Positions 46,281-56,821 are shown, numbered from the stretch's first letter. The stretch: 64,000 bases of DNA from Streptomyces sp. CC0208 (GCF_003443735.1 NZ_CP031969.1:620001-684000), one strand, 5' to 3'. Notes: a model not told the origin generated them from the sequence alone. Numbers and translations are program-made.

Positions 46281-47213
46281 ATGTCCGAGATCCCCGTACC
46301 CGACGCCGAGGCGGCGACCGGTGTCTTCGTCGAACACCGGGAGCTGCTGTTCGGCGTCGTCTACAACATGCTGGGCAGCGTCGCCGACACCGAGGACGTG
46401 CTCCAGGACACCTGGCTGTCGTGGTCGCGCCGGGGGGCGGGCGGGATCGACAACCCCCGTGCCTATCTGGTCCGGATCGCCGTCAACCACGCGCTCCAGC
46501 GGCGGGCCGTGGTCAGCCGCCGCAGGGAGACCTATGTCGGCCCCTGGCTGCCCGAACCCCTGGTCGCCGACGAGGACGGGGCCGACGATCCCGCGCTGCG
46601 GACCGAGTCCGTGTCGCTGGCGATGCTGGTGGTCCTGGAGTCACTGTCCCCGCTGGAACGCGCGGTGTTCGTGCTGCACGAGGTGTTCGGGTACGCCCAC
46701 ACCGAGATCGCCGGGATCCTGGACCGCACTCCGGCCGCCGTACGGCAGGTGGCGCGCCGCGCGCGGGCCCATGTGCATGCCCGCCGGCCGCTGTACGAGG
46801 CGCACCCCCGGGTCCGCCGGGAGGCGACGGAACGTTTTGTGCGGGCCGCCCTCGGCGGGAACATCGCGGAGCTGATGGAGATCCTGGCGCCCGACGTGAC
46901 GGTGTGGACGGACGGCGGCGGCAACCGCAAGCCCTCGGCGCTGCGCCCGGTGCACGGCCGCGACAAGGCCGTACGGCTGCTCACCGGTTACGCGAAGCGG
47001 GGCGCGGGGCGGGGCGGGGCCGGGGCACAGGCGCCCGGTCTGGAGCTGCGCTACCGCCGGGTCAACGGCGACGACGCGGCCGTGCTGTTCCAGGACGACG
47101 CGCCGTACGCGGTGATCGTCCTGGACCTCACCCCGGAGGGCGACCGGGTCTCGGCCCTCTTCGTCGTGAGCAATCCCGACAAGCTCACCCATGTGCAGAA
47201 GGAGGAGGCGTGA
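46281..47213 (+). CDS. ECF41-family sigma factor
   Basis: 310 residues from ATG 46281. Region 2 (GVVYNMLGSVADTEDVLQDTWL) and region 4 (LSPLERAVFVLHEVFGYAHTEI, then AAVRQVARRARAHV) are intact. A C-terminal SnoaL-like domain (about 185-310) carries the ECF41 signatures WLPEP (in the linker), DGGGN (usually DGGGK) and NPDKL, which regulate activity without a separate anti-sigma factor. The last four bases overlap the next gene, a cytochrome b, so the two are translationally coupled. ECF41 genes usually pair with small oxidoreductases such as carboxymuconolactone decarboxylases; a cytochrome b partner is unexpected. Confidence 0.92.
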   Translation: MSEIPVPDAEAATGVFVEHRELLFGVVYNMLGSVADTEDVLQDTWLSWSRRGAGGIDNPRAYLVRIAVNHALQRRAVVSRRRETYVGPWLPEPLVADEDGADDPALRTESVSLAMLVVLESLSPLERAVFVLHEVFGYAHTEIAGILDRTPAAVRQVARRARAHVHARRPLYEAHPRVRREATERFVRAALGGNIAELMEILAPDVTVWTDGGGNRKPSALRPVHGRDKAVRLLTGYAKRGAGRGGAGAQAPGLELRYRRVNGDDAAVLFQDDAPYAVIVLDLTPEGDRVSALFVVSNPDKLTHVQKEEA

Positions 47214-48739
47214 CCGCCACGGAACGCCCGGCTGAGCCGGGGAAGGGCGAGCGGCTGTCCGGCTGGCTCGACGGACGGCTCGGCACCCGCACGCTGGGCG
47301 CGAAGTACCTGCGCAAGGTCTTCCCGGACCACTGGTCCTTCCTGCTCGGCGAGATCTGTCTGTACAGCTTCGTCGTGCTGATCCTGACCGGGGTGTGGCT
47401 GACGCTGTTCTTCCACCCTTCGATGAACGAGGTGACGTACCACGGCAGTTACACCCCGCTGAACGGCGTGCGCATGTCGGAGGCCTACGCCTCGACGCTG
47501 GACATCAGCTTCGACGTGCGCGGCGGGCTGCTGATCCGACAGCTGCACCACTGGTCGGCGCTGGTCTTCGTCGCCGCGATGCTCACGCACATGATGCGGC
47601 ACTTCTTCACGGGCTCGTTCCGCAAGCCGCGCGAGGTCAACTGGCTGTTCGGCTGGCTGCTGCTGTTCCTGGGCCTGTTCGAGGGCCTCTTCGGCTACTC
47701 GCTGCCGGACGACCTGCTGTCGGGCACGGGCCTCAGGTTCGTGTACGGCGCCACCTTGTCGGTGCCGATCGTCGGGACGTATCTCGCGCTGTTCCTGTTC
47801 GGCGGCGAGTTCCCCGGCCACGACATCGTGGCCCGCTTCTACTCGCTGCACATCCTGGTGATCCCCGGCATCATGGCCGCCCTGGTGGTGGCGCACCTGA
47901 TCCTGGTCGTGTACCACAAGCACACCCAGTTCGCGGGCCCCGGAAAGACCGAACGCAACGTGGTCGGGACGCCGTTCTTCCCGGTGTACCTGGCGAAGGC
48001 GGGCGGCTTCTTCTTCCTGGTCTTCGGGGCACTCACGCTCATCGCGGCGGTGGCGAGCATCAACCCGGTCTGGTCGTACGGCCCTTACCGCGCCGATCAG
48101 GTCTCCACGGGCGCCCAGCCGGACTGGTACCTGGGATTCGCGGAGGGCCTGGTGCGGGTGATGCCGGGCTGGGAGGTGACCCTGTGGGGACACACGCTGA
48201 TCCTGGGGGTGCTGATCCCGGTCGTGATCTTCCCGCTCCTGCTGGTGTTCATCGGCGTCTACCCGTTCCTGGAGGCCCGGTTCACCAAGGACCGGCGGGA
48301 ACACCATCTGCTGGACCGCCCGCGCAACCGTCCGGTCCGTACCGCGATCGGCGCGTCCTGGATCAGCCTGTACCTGATTCTGCTGGCGGGCGGCGGCAAC
48401 GACATCGTGGCGACCCGGCTGCACCTGTCGATCAACACCGTCACCTGGGCGGTCCGGATCGGGATGTTCGTCGTCCCGGCGGTGGTCTTCGTCGTCACCC
48501 GGCGGATCTGTCTGGGACTCCAACTCCGGGACCGGGAACTGGTGTTGCACGGCCGGGAGACCGGCGTGATCAAGCGGCTGCCGCACGGTGAGTACGTCGA
48601 GGTGCACCAGCCGCTCGATCAGGCCCGGCTCCACACGCTCACCGCGCACGAGCGGCCCGGTGAGCTGGTGGAGCATGCTCGGGTCAGCCTTGATCCGCCA
48701 CGAAGGACGCCATCCGGGTCAGAGCGGAGTTCCAGTTGA
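47210..48739 (+). CDS. QcrB-like cytochrome b subunit, orphan
   Basis: 509 residues from GTG 47210, behind GGAGGAGG and overlapping the sigma gene. The opening [31 protein letters not shown] is typical of actinobacterial QcrB. Haem ligands are the histidines in [11 protein letters not shown] and [10 protein letters not shown], and in [11 protein letters not shown] and [12 protein letters not shown]. The Qo-site region [11 protein letters not shown], the QPDWY motif and about eight or nine membrane segments are present. The C-terminal stretch is shorter than in the main QcrB. No Rieske (qcrA) or cytochrome c (qcrC) gene is adjacent, so it is a second copy, perhaps used under conditions sensed by the ECF41 factor. 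Its end overlaps the convergent cellulase gene by 56 bases. Confidence 0.9.
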   Translation: MTATERPAEPGKGERLSGWLDGRLGTRTLGAKYLRKVFPDHWSFLLGEICLYSFVVLILTGVWLTLFFHPSMNEVTYHGSYTPLNGVRMSEAYASTLDISFDVRGGLLIRQLHHWSALVFVAAMLTHMMRHFFTGSFRKPREVNWLFGWLLLFLGLFEGLFGYSLPDDLLSGTGLRFVYGATLSVPIVGTYLALFLFGGEFPGHDIVARFYSLHILVIPGIMAALVVAHLILVVYHKHTQFAGPGKTERNVVGTPFFPVYLAKAGGFFFLVFGALTLIAAVASINPVWSYGPYRADQVSTGAQPDWYLGFAEGLVRVMPGWEVTLWGHTLILGVLIPVVIFPLLLVFIGVYPFLEARFTKDRREHHLLDRPRNRPVRTAIGASWISLYLILLAGGGNDIVATRLHLSINTVTWAVRIGMFVVPAVVFVVTRRICLGLQLRDRELVLHGRETGVIKRLPHGEYVEVHQPLDQARLHTLTAHERPGELVEHARVSLDPPRRTPSGSERSSS

Positions 48740-50927
48740 TGGTGTGCTCGTTGGTCGACCAGGACTGGATGTCGTCGATGTAGCAGAACTGGCCGACACA
48801 GCCCTGGAGTTTGCTCTGTGCGTAGGGGTCCTGGATGCCCGAGTTCGCTCCGCCGGCCAGGGTCCCCTTCGGCGGGTTGGGCATGTTCGGGTCGAGCTGG
48901 TGGGCGTACCAACGGGCGTGCTGGTTGTGTGAGTTGACTTCGCCGTAGCCGGTCACGTACGAGATGTTCAGCGCGTTGCGGCCGAAGATGTAGTCGATGC
49001 CCTGGAGAGCGCCGTCCCGGTACTTCGAGGCGCCGGTGATGTCGTATGCGGTGGCGATGACGATCCCGTTGTGCAGGATCTGGTGGTTGGAGCCCCAGTC
49101 GTAGAGGTTGCCCTCCGGGGCGTACGGCATCCCGTACGGGTGGGCCTTCAGGGTGGCCAGGTAGCGGTCGGCGCCCTTGACGACCGACTGGCGGACCTTG
49201 TCGCGGCCGGGCAGCTTGCTCGGCACGGTCGCCAGGTCAAGGCGGGCCGCCGCGGCCGTGCGGGCCCAGTCGTAGCCGACGGGGGTGAAGATGTCGGCGG
49301 TGTGCACGGGTGAGGCGAGCACGCTGTCCTGGAAGGCCTTCTCCCCTGTGGTGAGGTACAGCTCGGCCGCCGCCCAGTAGAACTCGTCGGTGACGTTGTT
49401 GTCGGCGTAGGTGCCGCCGCCGGTGCCGTCGCTCTCCGAGGCGTACAGGTCGGGGTGGGCGAGCGCCGCGCTCCATGCCTTGCGGGCGGCCGCCAGGGCC
49501 TTGGCCGCGAACGCCTTGTCGTACGGCTTGTACAGGCGGGCGGCCTGTGCGGCGGTCGCGGCCAGGTTCAGGGTCGCCGCGGTGGACGGCGGGTGCAGTT
49601 CGCGCTTCTGCGGGTCGTCGCTCGGCAGGAGCGGCAGGCCGGTCCACTGCTCGTCGTGGATCTTGTGATGGGCCATCCCGGCCAGCGGCTGCCCGTCCGG
49701 CACCTGCATCTTCAGCAGGAAGTCCAGCTCCCAGCGGGCCTCGTCGAGGATGTCGGGCACCTTGTTGCCGCTCTCGGGGATGGCGAGGGTGCCGTCGCCG
49801 AGCTTCGCGGGCTGCCCGGTGCGGGCCAGCAGTTCGCGTTCGTACGTGCTCAGCACCTCCCAGGTGGAGATGCCGCCGTTGACGACGTACTTGCCGTGGT
49901 CGCCGGCGTCGTACCAGCCGCCGGAGACGTCGAGGGTGTAGTCGCACACGCCGGGCTGGCAGGGCACGTTCTTGTCGCCCTGGTTGGGGGCCACGTTCAC
50001 GTGCCCGGCGGCCCGGCCGTAGCCCGGGCGCAGGTCGTCGCGGATCGCGATGCCGCTGCGCTGGGTGTAGTAGTACTTCGCCGCGTCGAGCCGGAGCTGT
50101 TCGTAGGCGCCCTTGCCGATGTCGAAGGGGCGGCTGGTCTGGCCGTCCGCGACCAGGGTGAGGCCGGCACCGCGCTTCTTGTAGGCGCCGAAGTCGATGG
50201 AGTGGACGTTCTGCCCGGAGGAGGCGTCGATGCCGCGCGGCAGGGTCCAGCCGTGGGCGACGACGGTGCCGGAGGCGCTCTTCAGCTGCCAGGGCAGCTT
50301 CGTCGTGGCGTCGGTGACCAAGGTGGCGTTCTTCGGCCCGGCGGGCAGATAGGCGACCTGGTTGACCCGCACCCGCGGTCCGGTGTCGGGCTCGTACACC
50401 TCGGGCGGGACCCCGCCCAGCAGGGAGGCGTCGTCCATGCAGAAGCGGAACGGGTCGGCGCTGCCGCCGAGCTGGAAGCCGACCTGGCCCTGGGCGGTGT
50501 CGACGGGCGAGGTGAACGTGTACGAGTAGGAGTTCCCGGAGACGCTCAGCTGCGGGCTCACCTCGAAGTAGGTGTCGTAGGGCGCCACTTGCAGCCCCAC
50601 GATCGCCCGCACGACGTGCCCCTCGGGCGAACCCTTCGCGGTGAAGGAGAACTTGTACGACTGACCCTTCACCAGGGTGACGTCGTTCTGGCCGACGGCG
50701 GCGTCCCAGCGGTTGGCGGTGCCGCCCGGCACGTCCGCGCACAACTGTCCGTCGGACAGGCCCGCGGTGACGTTGGTGGTCGTCCACCAGGGCTCGATGG
50801 CGGTGTCGAAGGTGCCGTTCTTGAGCTGCTCGACCTCGTCGGCCGCGGCCGGGGAGGCGGGCGAGGTCACAAGTGCCGCTCCCAGCAAGGCAGTCAGGGT
50901 CAGCAGGGCGGTTCTGCGTCTGTTCAC
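48684..50927 (-). CDS. Secreted GH9 cellulase with N-terminal CBM4/9 and Ig-like domain
   Basis: 747 residues from GTG 50927 after GAGGAG; longer in-frame starts lack a site. A signal peptide ([19 protein letters not shown]) is followed by a CBM4/9 module (about 35-180: [29 protein letters not shown]), a cellulase N-terminal Ig-like domain (about 190-280: [20 protein letters not shown]) and the GH9 (alpha/alpha)6 barrel. The catalytic aspartates lie in [16 protein letters not shown], and the acid glutamate in [13 protein letters not shown] near the C terminus. It cleaves beta-1,4-glucan outside the cell. A perfect CebR-like operator lies 41 bases upstream. Confidence 0.95.
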   Translation of the reverse strand: MNRRRTALLTLTALLGAALVTSPASPAAADEVEQLKNGTFDTAIEPWWTTTNVTAGLSDGQLCADVPGGTANRWDAAVGQNDVTLVKGQSYKFSFTAKGSPEGHVVRAIVGLQVAPYDTYFEVSPQLSVSGNSYSYTFTSPVDTAQGQVGFQLGGSADPFRFCMDDASLLGGVPPEVYEPDTGPRVRVNQVAYLPAGPKNATLVTDATTKLPWQLKSASGTVVAHGWTLPRGIDASSGQNVHSIDFGAYKKRGAGLTLVADGQTSRPFDIGKGAYEQLRLDAAKYYYTQRSGIAIRDDLRPGYGRAAGHVNVAPNQGDKNVPCQPGVCDYTLDVSGGWYDAGDHGKYVVNGGISTWEVLSTYERELLARTGQPAKLGDGTLAIPESGNKVPDILDEARWELDFLLKMQVPDGQPLAGMAHHKIHDEQWTGLPLLPSDDPQKRELHPPSTAATLNLAATAAQAARLYKPYDKAFAAKALAAARKAWSAALAHPDLYASESDGTGGGTYADNNVTDEFYWAAAELYLTTGEKAFQDSVLASPVHTADIFTPVGYDWARTAAAARLDLATVPSKLPGRDKVRQSVVKGADRYLATLKAHPYGMPYAPEGNLYDWGSNHQILHNGIVIATAYDITGASKYRDGALQGIDYIFGRNALNISYVTGYGEVNSHNQHARWYAHQLDPNMPNPPKGTLAGGANSGIQDPYAQSKLQGCVGQFCYIDDIQSWSTNEHTINWNSALTRMASFVADQG

Positions 50928-50967
50928 GTCCGGGCTCCTCGGGGGGAGGTACGGGCGGCACTCTGCA

Positions 50968-50981
50968 TGGGAGCGCTCCCA
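50968..50981 (-). promoter_or_regulatory. CebR-type operator (cellulose-responsive)
   Basis: TGGGAGCGCTCCCA is a perfect 14-bp palindrome identical to the site bound by the LacI-family repressor CebR, which is released by cello-oligosaccharides. It is placed 41 bases before the cellulase start codon. Confidence 0.92.
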
Positions 50982-51074
50982 ATCGTCGGTCGGAGGCCAT
51001 GCTTGTTGCAGGCATGACACCTCGTCAACGGTCCGGACGGGACTGATTTCCCGTCCGGACCGCCCATGGCGGGA

Positions 51075-54000
51075 TCAGCTTCCCGGCACGTCCAGCCTGC
51101 CGATGCGCACCGCGCCCCGGGTCTCCCCCGGATACGCGCTGGTCAGCGTGAGCCGGAGCCGTGAACCGCGGAGGGCGTCGAAGGTGATCACCGTGGGCTC
51201 GCCGGAAGCGGTGGCCCAGGTGACGGAGGCGCCCTCGACCGGCACGTACCGCGTCCCGTCCCATACCGCGGCCTCGACGGAGGCGGGCAGGCTGTGGGTC
51301 GCGCTCAGAGTGAAGGAGATCTCCGCCCGGTCGAAGGTCCTGGTCCGTCCGTAGTCCACCGCGACCCAGTCCTCGGCCCGCGCGCCGCTGAAGGCGGGCA
51401 GCAGGGCGGTGGCGGCCTTGCTGAAGGCGTTGGACCAGCCGGTGGCGGGGTCGCCGTCGAGCATCGCGGCCGGGAGGGTGTCCGGGCGGCCGGAGTAACT
51501 GGCGTCCGCCGTGGGGTGGTTCGCCGGGGCCGGATGATCGGGGGCGAAGACGGCCGGCTCGGTGAAGGCGGCCGAGCGGGACGGGGTGGTACGCACCTTC
51601 GCGGTACCCGCCCGCAGCCCGTCCGCGCGCGCCGTCACCTTCAGGACGCCCGGCTCGGTTCCGGCCCGCACGATCGCGAGGGCCTTGCCGTGGAAGGCGG
51701 TGCGGGTACTGGCCTGATAGCGCTCGGCGCTCTCCTCGCGGCCGTTGTCGAGCCCGGCGAGCGAGCCGCCGCTGACCGCGAAGGAGATCAGGTGCTCGGC
51801 ATCGGGCACCACCACTCCACGGGCGTCGACGACGTCCGCGGTGACGAAGACCAGTGAACGGCCGTCCGCCGCGAGCGATGTGCGGTCGGCGGTGAGGCGT
51901 ACGGCGTGGGGCCGGCCGGCCGTGCGCAGCACGTCGGTGGCCACCGTCCTGCCGTTCCTCCTCGCCACCGCCTTCAACTCGCCCGGCGCGTACGGCACCC
52001 GCCACGTCAGATGGAGCTTGCCCGCGCTGCCGTTCGGGCTGGTGTAGCTGCCGGGGTAGGGGCCGTCGGTGAAGGTCTTGTCGTCGCCGGTGGCTTCCGT
52101 GGTCTCCAGGTACGCCCGGCCGTCGGTGGTCTTCTTGGTGTCGAAGGTCCGGGTGCCGAGGGACCTGCCGTTGAGGAACAGCTCGACCTCGGGGACGTTG
52201 GCGTACGCCCACACCTCGACCGTGTCGCCCTTGCCGTGGTTCCAGGTCATCGGAACGAGATGGACCATCGGCTCGTCGACCCACTGGCTGCGGAAGAGGT
52301 GGTACATGTCCTTCGGGAAACCGGCGGTGTCGACCGCGCCGAAGAAGGACGCCTTCACCGGGAAGACGTCGTACGGCGTCGGCTCCCCGATGTAGTCGAT
52401 CCCGGACCACAGGAACTGCCCGGCGAACCACTTGCGGTCCCGGTCCTTCTTGTGGCCGTACTCGCCGCTCATGGTCCAGGAGGCGAGGTTGTTGTCGTAG
52501 GACGAGGTCTCCCGCCTGCCGGGGGTGTGGTTCTCGCCGGTGTTGAGGTGCTCGGGCTCCTGGTAGGCGCCCCGCGTCGAGGTCTCGGAGGACGACTCGG
52601 ACTCGAAGAGGAACAGGTGCGGGTAGGCGGTGTGCAGTTGGTCCACCGACTTGGCCGTGTTGTAGTTCAGACCGAGACCGTCCAGCTTGGCCAGCATCAG
52701 ATCGGCCGCCGAGCCCTTGGCGGGCAGGCGGCGGTACTTGTCGGAGCCGATGATCAGCGGGCGGGTGTCGTCGGCCGCCTTGATCGCGGCGATGATCCGG
52801 TCGGCCATGGCGAGCCCGGCGGTGGAGGTGGAGTCGGGGATCTCGTTGCCGATCGACCACAGCAGCACCGCGGGCGAGTTGCGGGCCGCGAGGACCATCT
52901 CGGTCGCGTCCCGTTCGCACCACTCGTCGAAGAACCGGCCGTAGTCGTAACGGGTCTTGGGGGTCCTCCAGCAGTCGAAGGCCTCCACCAGCATCACGAT
53001 GCCCAGCTCCTCGCAGACCTGGATCATCTCCGGGGAGGGCGGGTTGTGGGAGGTGCGGAAGGCGTTGACGCCCATCGACTTCATGAGGGTCATCTGTCTG
53101 CGGATCGCGTCGACGCTGACGGCCGCGCCGAGGGCACCCAGGTCGTGGTGGAGGTCGACGCCCTTGATCTTGTGGTGGGTGCCGTTGAGGTGGAAGCCCT
53201 CGTCCGGGTCGAAACGGAAGGTGCGGAAGCCGAAGGGGGTGCGGTAGGTGTCCGTCGTGGTGCCGCCGACGCGCAGGTCGGTCTGCACGGTGTAGCGGTG
53301 CTGCGGTGTTTCGAGGTCCCACACCTTCGGTTCGGGGACCGTGAGTTCGTGGGTCTCGGTGGCCCTGTCGCTGACGGCGACCGTGGAGGAGGTACGGGCG
53401 ACCGTGCGGCCTCGGGGATCGACGATCCGGGTGACCACCTCGACGTCGGTACCGGTGCCGGACGCGTTCACCACGGACGTCGCTACCCGGACCAGGCCCC
53501 GCTTCCCGGTGAGCTCCGGAGTCGTGACGCGGGTGCCCCAGCGTTCCACGTGCACCGGGTCGGTGACGACCAGGCGGGCCTCGCGGTAGATGCCGCTGCC
53601 CGAGTACCAGCGACTGCTGGGGAGCCGGTTCCGCACCTTGACCGCGATCACGTTCTCGGTGGTGCCGTCGGTGTGGAGCAGGTCGGTCAGGTCGAGGGCG
53701 AAGCCGGTGTAGCCGTAGGGATGGCGGCCGGCCTCGGCGCCGTTGCAGTAGACGTACGCGTCCATGTACACGCCGTCGAACTCCACCGAGATCCGCTTGC
53801 CCGCCAGGGCGGCCGGCAGGGTGAAGGCGAGGCGGTACCAGCCCAGGCCGCCGGGGAAGAAGCCGGTGCCGCTGGTGGTGCCGTTCTGCGGGGTCGGAGC
53901 GAGCTCGATGCTCCAGTCGTGCGGGACGGCGACCTCACGCCACCCCGAGTCGTCGTGGCCGGGGGCGGCGGCGTCCGCGTACTGCCCCGTCGGGTCGGTG

Positions 54001-54173
54001 ATCCCGCCGGGATCGACCAGCGCGAAGCGCCAGCCGTCGCGCAGCGCGACCGTGCGGCGGCCGGACCCGTGTCCGGCGGACTCGGCCGCCCGGGCCGCGG
54101 GAGTGGCCGAAAGTACACCCGCGGCCGGTGCGGCCGTGGAAGCGAACAGAACGGTTCTGCGCGTGACCGTCAT
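51075..54173 (-). CDS. Secreted GH2 beta-galactosidase-like enzyme (Tat signal)
   Basis: 1032 residues from ATG 54173. The start MTVTRRTVLFASTAAPAAG carries a twin-arginine signal. The sugar-binding (about 45-225), Ig-like (about 230-335) and TIM-barrel (about 340-640) domains of family GH2 follow. The acid/base glutamate is in LWSIGNEIPD and the nucleophile in LFLFESESSSE. Further DUF4982-like, Ig-like and discoidin (F5/8) modules (about 640-1032, NAFSKAATALLPAF) extend the C terminus. It should act outside on beta-galactosides or related plant glycans; the exact linkage is unknown. The divergent region upstream has the element GTGAACAAACAC in two opposite copies. Confidence 0.93.
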   Translation of the reverse strand: MTVTRRTVLFASTAAPAAGVLSATPAARAAESAGHGSGRRTVALRDGWRFALVDPGGITDPTGQYADAAAPGHDDSGWREVAVPHDWSIELAPTPQNGTTSGTGFFPGGLGWYRLAFTLPAALAGKRISVEFDGVYMDAYVYCNGAEAGRHPYGYTGFALDLTDLLHTDGTTENVIAVKVRNRLPSSRWYSGSGIYREARLVVTDPVHVERWGTRVTTPELTGKRGLVRVATSVVNASGTGTDVEVVTRIVDPRGRTVARTSSTVAVSDRATETHELTVPEPKVWDLETPQHRYTVQTDLRVGGTTTDTYRTPFGFRTFRFDPDEGFHLNGTHHKIKGVDLHHDLGALGAAVSVDAIRRQMTLMKSMGVNAFRTSHNPPSPEMIQVCEELGIVMLVEAFDCWRTPKTRYDYGRFFDEWCERDATEMVLAARNSPAVLLWSIGNEIPDSTSTAGLAMADRIIAAIKAADDTRPLIIGSDKYRRLPAKGSAADLMLAKLDGLGLNYNTAKSVDQLHTAYPHLFLFESESSSETSTRGAYQEPEHLNTGENHTPGRRETSSYDNNLASWTMSGEYGHKKDRDRKWFAGQFLWSGIDYIGEPTPYDVFPVKASFFGAVDTAGFPKDMYHLFRSQWVDEPMVHLVPMTWNHGKGDTVEVWAYANVPEVELFLNGRSLGTRTFDTKKTTDGRAYLETTEATGDDKTFTDGPYPGSYTSPNGSAGKLHLTWRVPYAPGELKAVARRNGRTVATDVLRTAGRPHAVRLTADRTSLAADGRSLVFVTADVVDARGVVVPDAEHLISFAVSGGSLAGLDNGREESAERYQASTRTAFHGKALAIVRAGTEPGVLKVTARADGLRAGTAKVRTTPSRSAAFTEPAVFAPDHPAPANHPTADASYSGRPDTLPAAMLDGDPATGWSNAFSKAATALLPAFSGARAEDWVAVDYGRTRTFDRAEISFTLSATHSLPASVEAAVWDGTRYVPVEGASVTWATASGEPTVITFDALRGSRLRLTLTSAYPGETRGAVRIGRLDVPGS

Positions 54174-54216
54174 GGCGGCTCTCTCTCATCAGGCCCAGAA
54201 GTACTCACAACTGATC

Positions 54217-54411
54217 GTGAACAAACACAATCTGACGGTGAGCCACTTGCGGCCGTCAAGGGTGCGGTGAGCCGCCCGCGTCCCAGGCGTCACCTCGGCC
54301 GGATTTCCCTCTTGACGGCGGCCCGGTCAGGGGTGGGGCGTACACAGGGGTTCACCGTCCGCGGGTGAGCACGACCCACTAGGCTGGAACCCAAGTGACG
54401 TGTTTGTTCAC
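54217..54411. promoter_or_regulatory. Divergent control region with inverted GTGAACAAACAC elements
   Basis: GTGAACAAACAC stands at 54217-54228 and its exact complement at 54400-54411, each near the start of one divergent gene. TAGGCT at 54380-54385 could be a -10 box for the SpoIIE gene. Perfect 12-bp matches in this position suggest sites for a common regulator. Confidence 0.55.
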
Positions 54412-54439
54412 TGAGAGTGCGCGCAATGGAGTGGCGGCG

Positions 54440-56821
54440 ATGACCCTCGTGTACCCGTTCGACGACGCGGCGACGGCTCGGGCCGTCGTCGGTGAGGACG
54501 GCACGCTGGTCGCGTGGAACGCCGGCGCGCAGCGGCTGCTGGGCTGGTCGCCCGCCGAGGTCGTGGGCAGGCCGGCGGTCAACCTCCTGGTCAGCGGGGG
54601 CGAGGAGACGCCCGCCGGGCCCGTGGGCGGCCGCTGGGACGGCACCCTCACCCTGTGTCACCGCGACGGCACCGCCGTGTCGGTATGGCTGCTTGCCCAC
54701 CACCAGCACTCCTCCGACGGCGGCCCCGGGCACTGGCTCGTGGTCACCCCGCTGGACCCCGGCGGCCCCCGCTCCCCCGACGACCCGCTGGGTACGGCCG
54801 TACTGACCCAGTCGCCCTGTGCCGTCGCCGTCTACGACGAACAGCTGCGGCTGCGCCGGGTCAATGACGCCATGGCCGACGTCATCGGGCTGCCCGAGGA
54901 GCGCGTCCAGGGGCTCAGACTCTCCGAGATCGGCGGCAAGCGGCAGAGCGAGGAGCTGGAGGAGCACCTGCTCGACGTGCTCACCACCGGCCGGGCCAAG
55001 GACGTGCAGACGTACATGCGGACGGGCGGCGAGGACAGCGCGCACGCCTGGCTGGCCCGGATGGCGCCCATCACCGACCCGGCGGGCCGGGTGCGGGGCG
55101 TGTGCCTGGCCGCGCACGACTTCACCGACAACTTCCTCGCCCGGGAGCGGCTCCAGCTGGTCAACGAGGCGAGTGTGCGCATCGGCACCACCCTCGACGT
55201 CACCCGCACCGCCCAGGAGCTGGCGGACGTCTGCATTCCGGCACTCGCCGACTTCGTCAGCGTCGACCTGCTGGACCCGCAGGAGAACGGCGAGCCACCG
55301 GCGACGCTCACCGCGCCGGTCGAGCTGCGCCGCGCCGCCCACCAGTCGGTGGACCCCGGCAATCCGCTGGCGGTGGTGAAGCCGGGGCACTCGGAGGTGT
55401 ATCCGGCCACCTCACCGCAGGCGGACTCGCTGATGGCGGGCCGCACCATCACCGCCACGGTCGCCTCCGGGCGCCTGGACCAGTGGCTCAACTGGAACAG
55501 GACACGCGGCGAGCGGGTCAAGGAGTACGGCGTCCACTCCACGATGTCCGTGCCGATCCAGGCCCGTGGCCAGACCCTCGGGGTCGCGGTCCTCACCCGC
55601 TACCGCCGGCCCGACCCCTTCACCCTTGACGACGTGCTGCTGGCCGAGGAGATCACCGCGCGCGCCGGGATCTGCATCGACAACGCCCGCCGCTTCTCCC
55701 GCGAGCGCGAGACCGCCCTCGCTCTCCAGCGCAGTCTGCTGCCCCGCTCCCTGCCGCGCACGGCCGCCGTGGAGGCGGCCTCCCGCTATCTCCCGGCCGC
55801 GCGCGCCGGGGTGGGCGGCGACTGGTTCGACGTGATCCCGCTGTCGGGCATGCGGGTCGCGATGGTCGTCGGGGACGTGGTCGGGCACGGCATCCAGGCC
55901 TCGGCGACGATGGGCCGGCTGCGCACCGCCGTCCGCACGCTCGCCGACATCGACCTGGCCCCGGACGAACTGCTCACCCACCTCGACGACCTCGTCGTAC
56001 GGCTGTCCGCGGAGGCCGGCGGCGAGGGCAGTCCCGGTGAGGTCGGGGCCACCTGCCTGTACGCGGTGTACGACCCGGTGTCGCGGCGCTGCACGCTGGC
56101 CCGGGCCGGGCATCCGGCGCCCGTGATGCTGACGCCGGGCGGGGTGGCACGGCAGGTGGACCTTCCGGCGGGGCCGCCGCTGGGCCTGGGCGGGCTGCCG
56201 TTCGAGTCGGCTGAGCTGGCGCTGCCCGAGGGAACCGTGCTGTCCCTGTTCACGGACGGGCTGATCGAGTCCCGGGAGCGGGACGCGGACGCGAGTCACG
56301 CGCTGCTGTGCGAGGCCTTGGCCGCACCCGCCGACTCCCTGGAGGAGAGCTGCGACCGCATCCTGCACGCGCTGCTCCCGGCGGGCGGTTCCACGGACGA
56401 CGTGGCCCTGCTGCTGGCCCGCACCCTGGGGCTGCCCGCCTCCCAGGTGGCGACCTGGGACATCCCCGCCGACCCGTCGCTGGTGGCGCCCGTCCGCAAG
56501 CAGGTCGTGGAGCAGCTGGGCCGCTGGGAACTGAGCGAGGCGTCGTTCACGGCCGAACTGGTGACGAGCGAGCTGGTGACGAACGCGATCCGGTACGGCG
56601 CCCGCCCCATCCGGCTGCGGCTCATCCATGACGCGACCACGCTGATCTGCGAGGTCTCCGACACCAACCACACCGCACCGCATCTGCGGCGCGCCAAGAC
56701 GTGGGACGAGGGCGGCCGGGGACTGCTCCTGGTCGCCCAGCTCACCCAGCGCTGGGGCAGCCGGCACACGGCCGACGGCAAGACGATCTGGGCGGAGATC
56801 GGGCTCCTCGACCTGGAGTAG
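54440..56821 (+). CDS. PAS/GAF sensor with SpoIIE phosphatase and HATPase domain
   Basis: 793 residues. ATG 54440 is chosen for GGAG upstream; the longer frame from 54395 runs through a conserved regulatory element. Domains: PAS (about 10-110), PAS (about 125-235, AVAVYDEQLRLRRVNDAMADVIG), GAF (about 255-425), SpoIIE/PP2C (about 445-650) with GGDWFDVIPLSG, GDVVGHGIQASATMG, LSLFTDGLIESRE and STDDVALLLAR, then a HATPase (about 665-793) with LVTSELVTNAIRYG and GGRGLLLVAQL. It should control STAS/anti-sigma partners like its counterpart at 12044. The signal is unknown. Confidence 0.9.
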   Translation: MTLVYPFDDAATARAVVGEDGTLVAWNAGAQRLLGWSPAEVVGRPAVNLLVSGGEETPAGPVGGRWDGTLTLCHRDGTAVSVWLLAHHQHSSDGGPGHWLVVTPLDPGGPRSPDDPLGTAVLTQSPCAVAVYDEQLRLRRVNDAMADVIGLPEERVQGLRLSEIGGKRQSEELEEHLLDVLTTGRAKDVQTYMRTGGEDSAHAWLARMAPITDPAGRVRGVCLAAHDFTDNFLARERLQLVNEASVRIGTTLDVTRTAQELADVCIPALADFVSVDLLDPQENGEPPATLTAPVELRRAAHQSVDPGNPLAVVKPGHSEVYPATSPQADSLMAGRTITATVASGRLDQWLNWNRTRGERVKEYGVHSTMSVPIQARGQTLGVAVLTRYRRPDPFTLDDVLLAEEITARAGICIDNARRFSRERETALALQRSLLPRSLPRTAAVEAASRYLPAARAGVGGDWFDVIPLSGMRVAMVVGDVVGHGIQASATMGRLRTAVRTLADIDLAPDELLTHLDDLVVRLSAEAGGEGSPGEVGATCLYAVYDPVSRRCTLARAGHPAPVMLTPGGVARQVDLPAGPPLGLGGLPFESAELALPEGTVLSLFTDGLIESRERDADASHALLCEALAAPADSLEESCDRILHALLPAGGSTDDVALLLARTLGLPASQVATWDIPADPSLVAPVRKQVVEQLGRWELSEASFTAELVTSELVTNAIRYGARPIRLRLIHDATTLICEVSDTNHTAPHLRRAKTWDEGGRGLLLVAQLTQRWGSRHTADGKTIWAEIGLLDLE

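Noticed and set aside
54395..54439. Upstream GTG start of the SpoIIE gene at 54440
   Set aside because: The stretch contains the conserved GTGTTTGTTCAC element and lacks a ribosome site, while ATG 54440 has GGAG.
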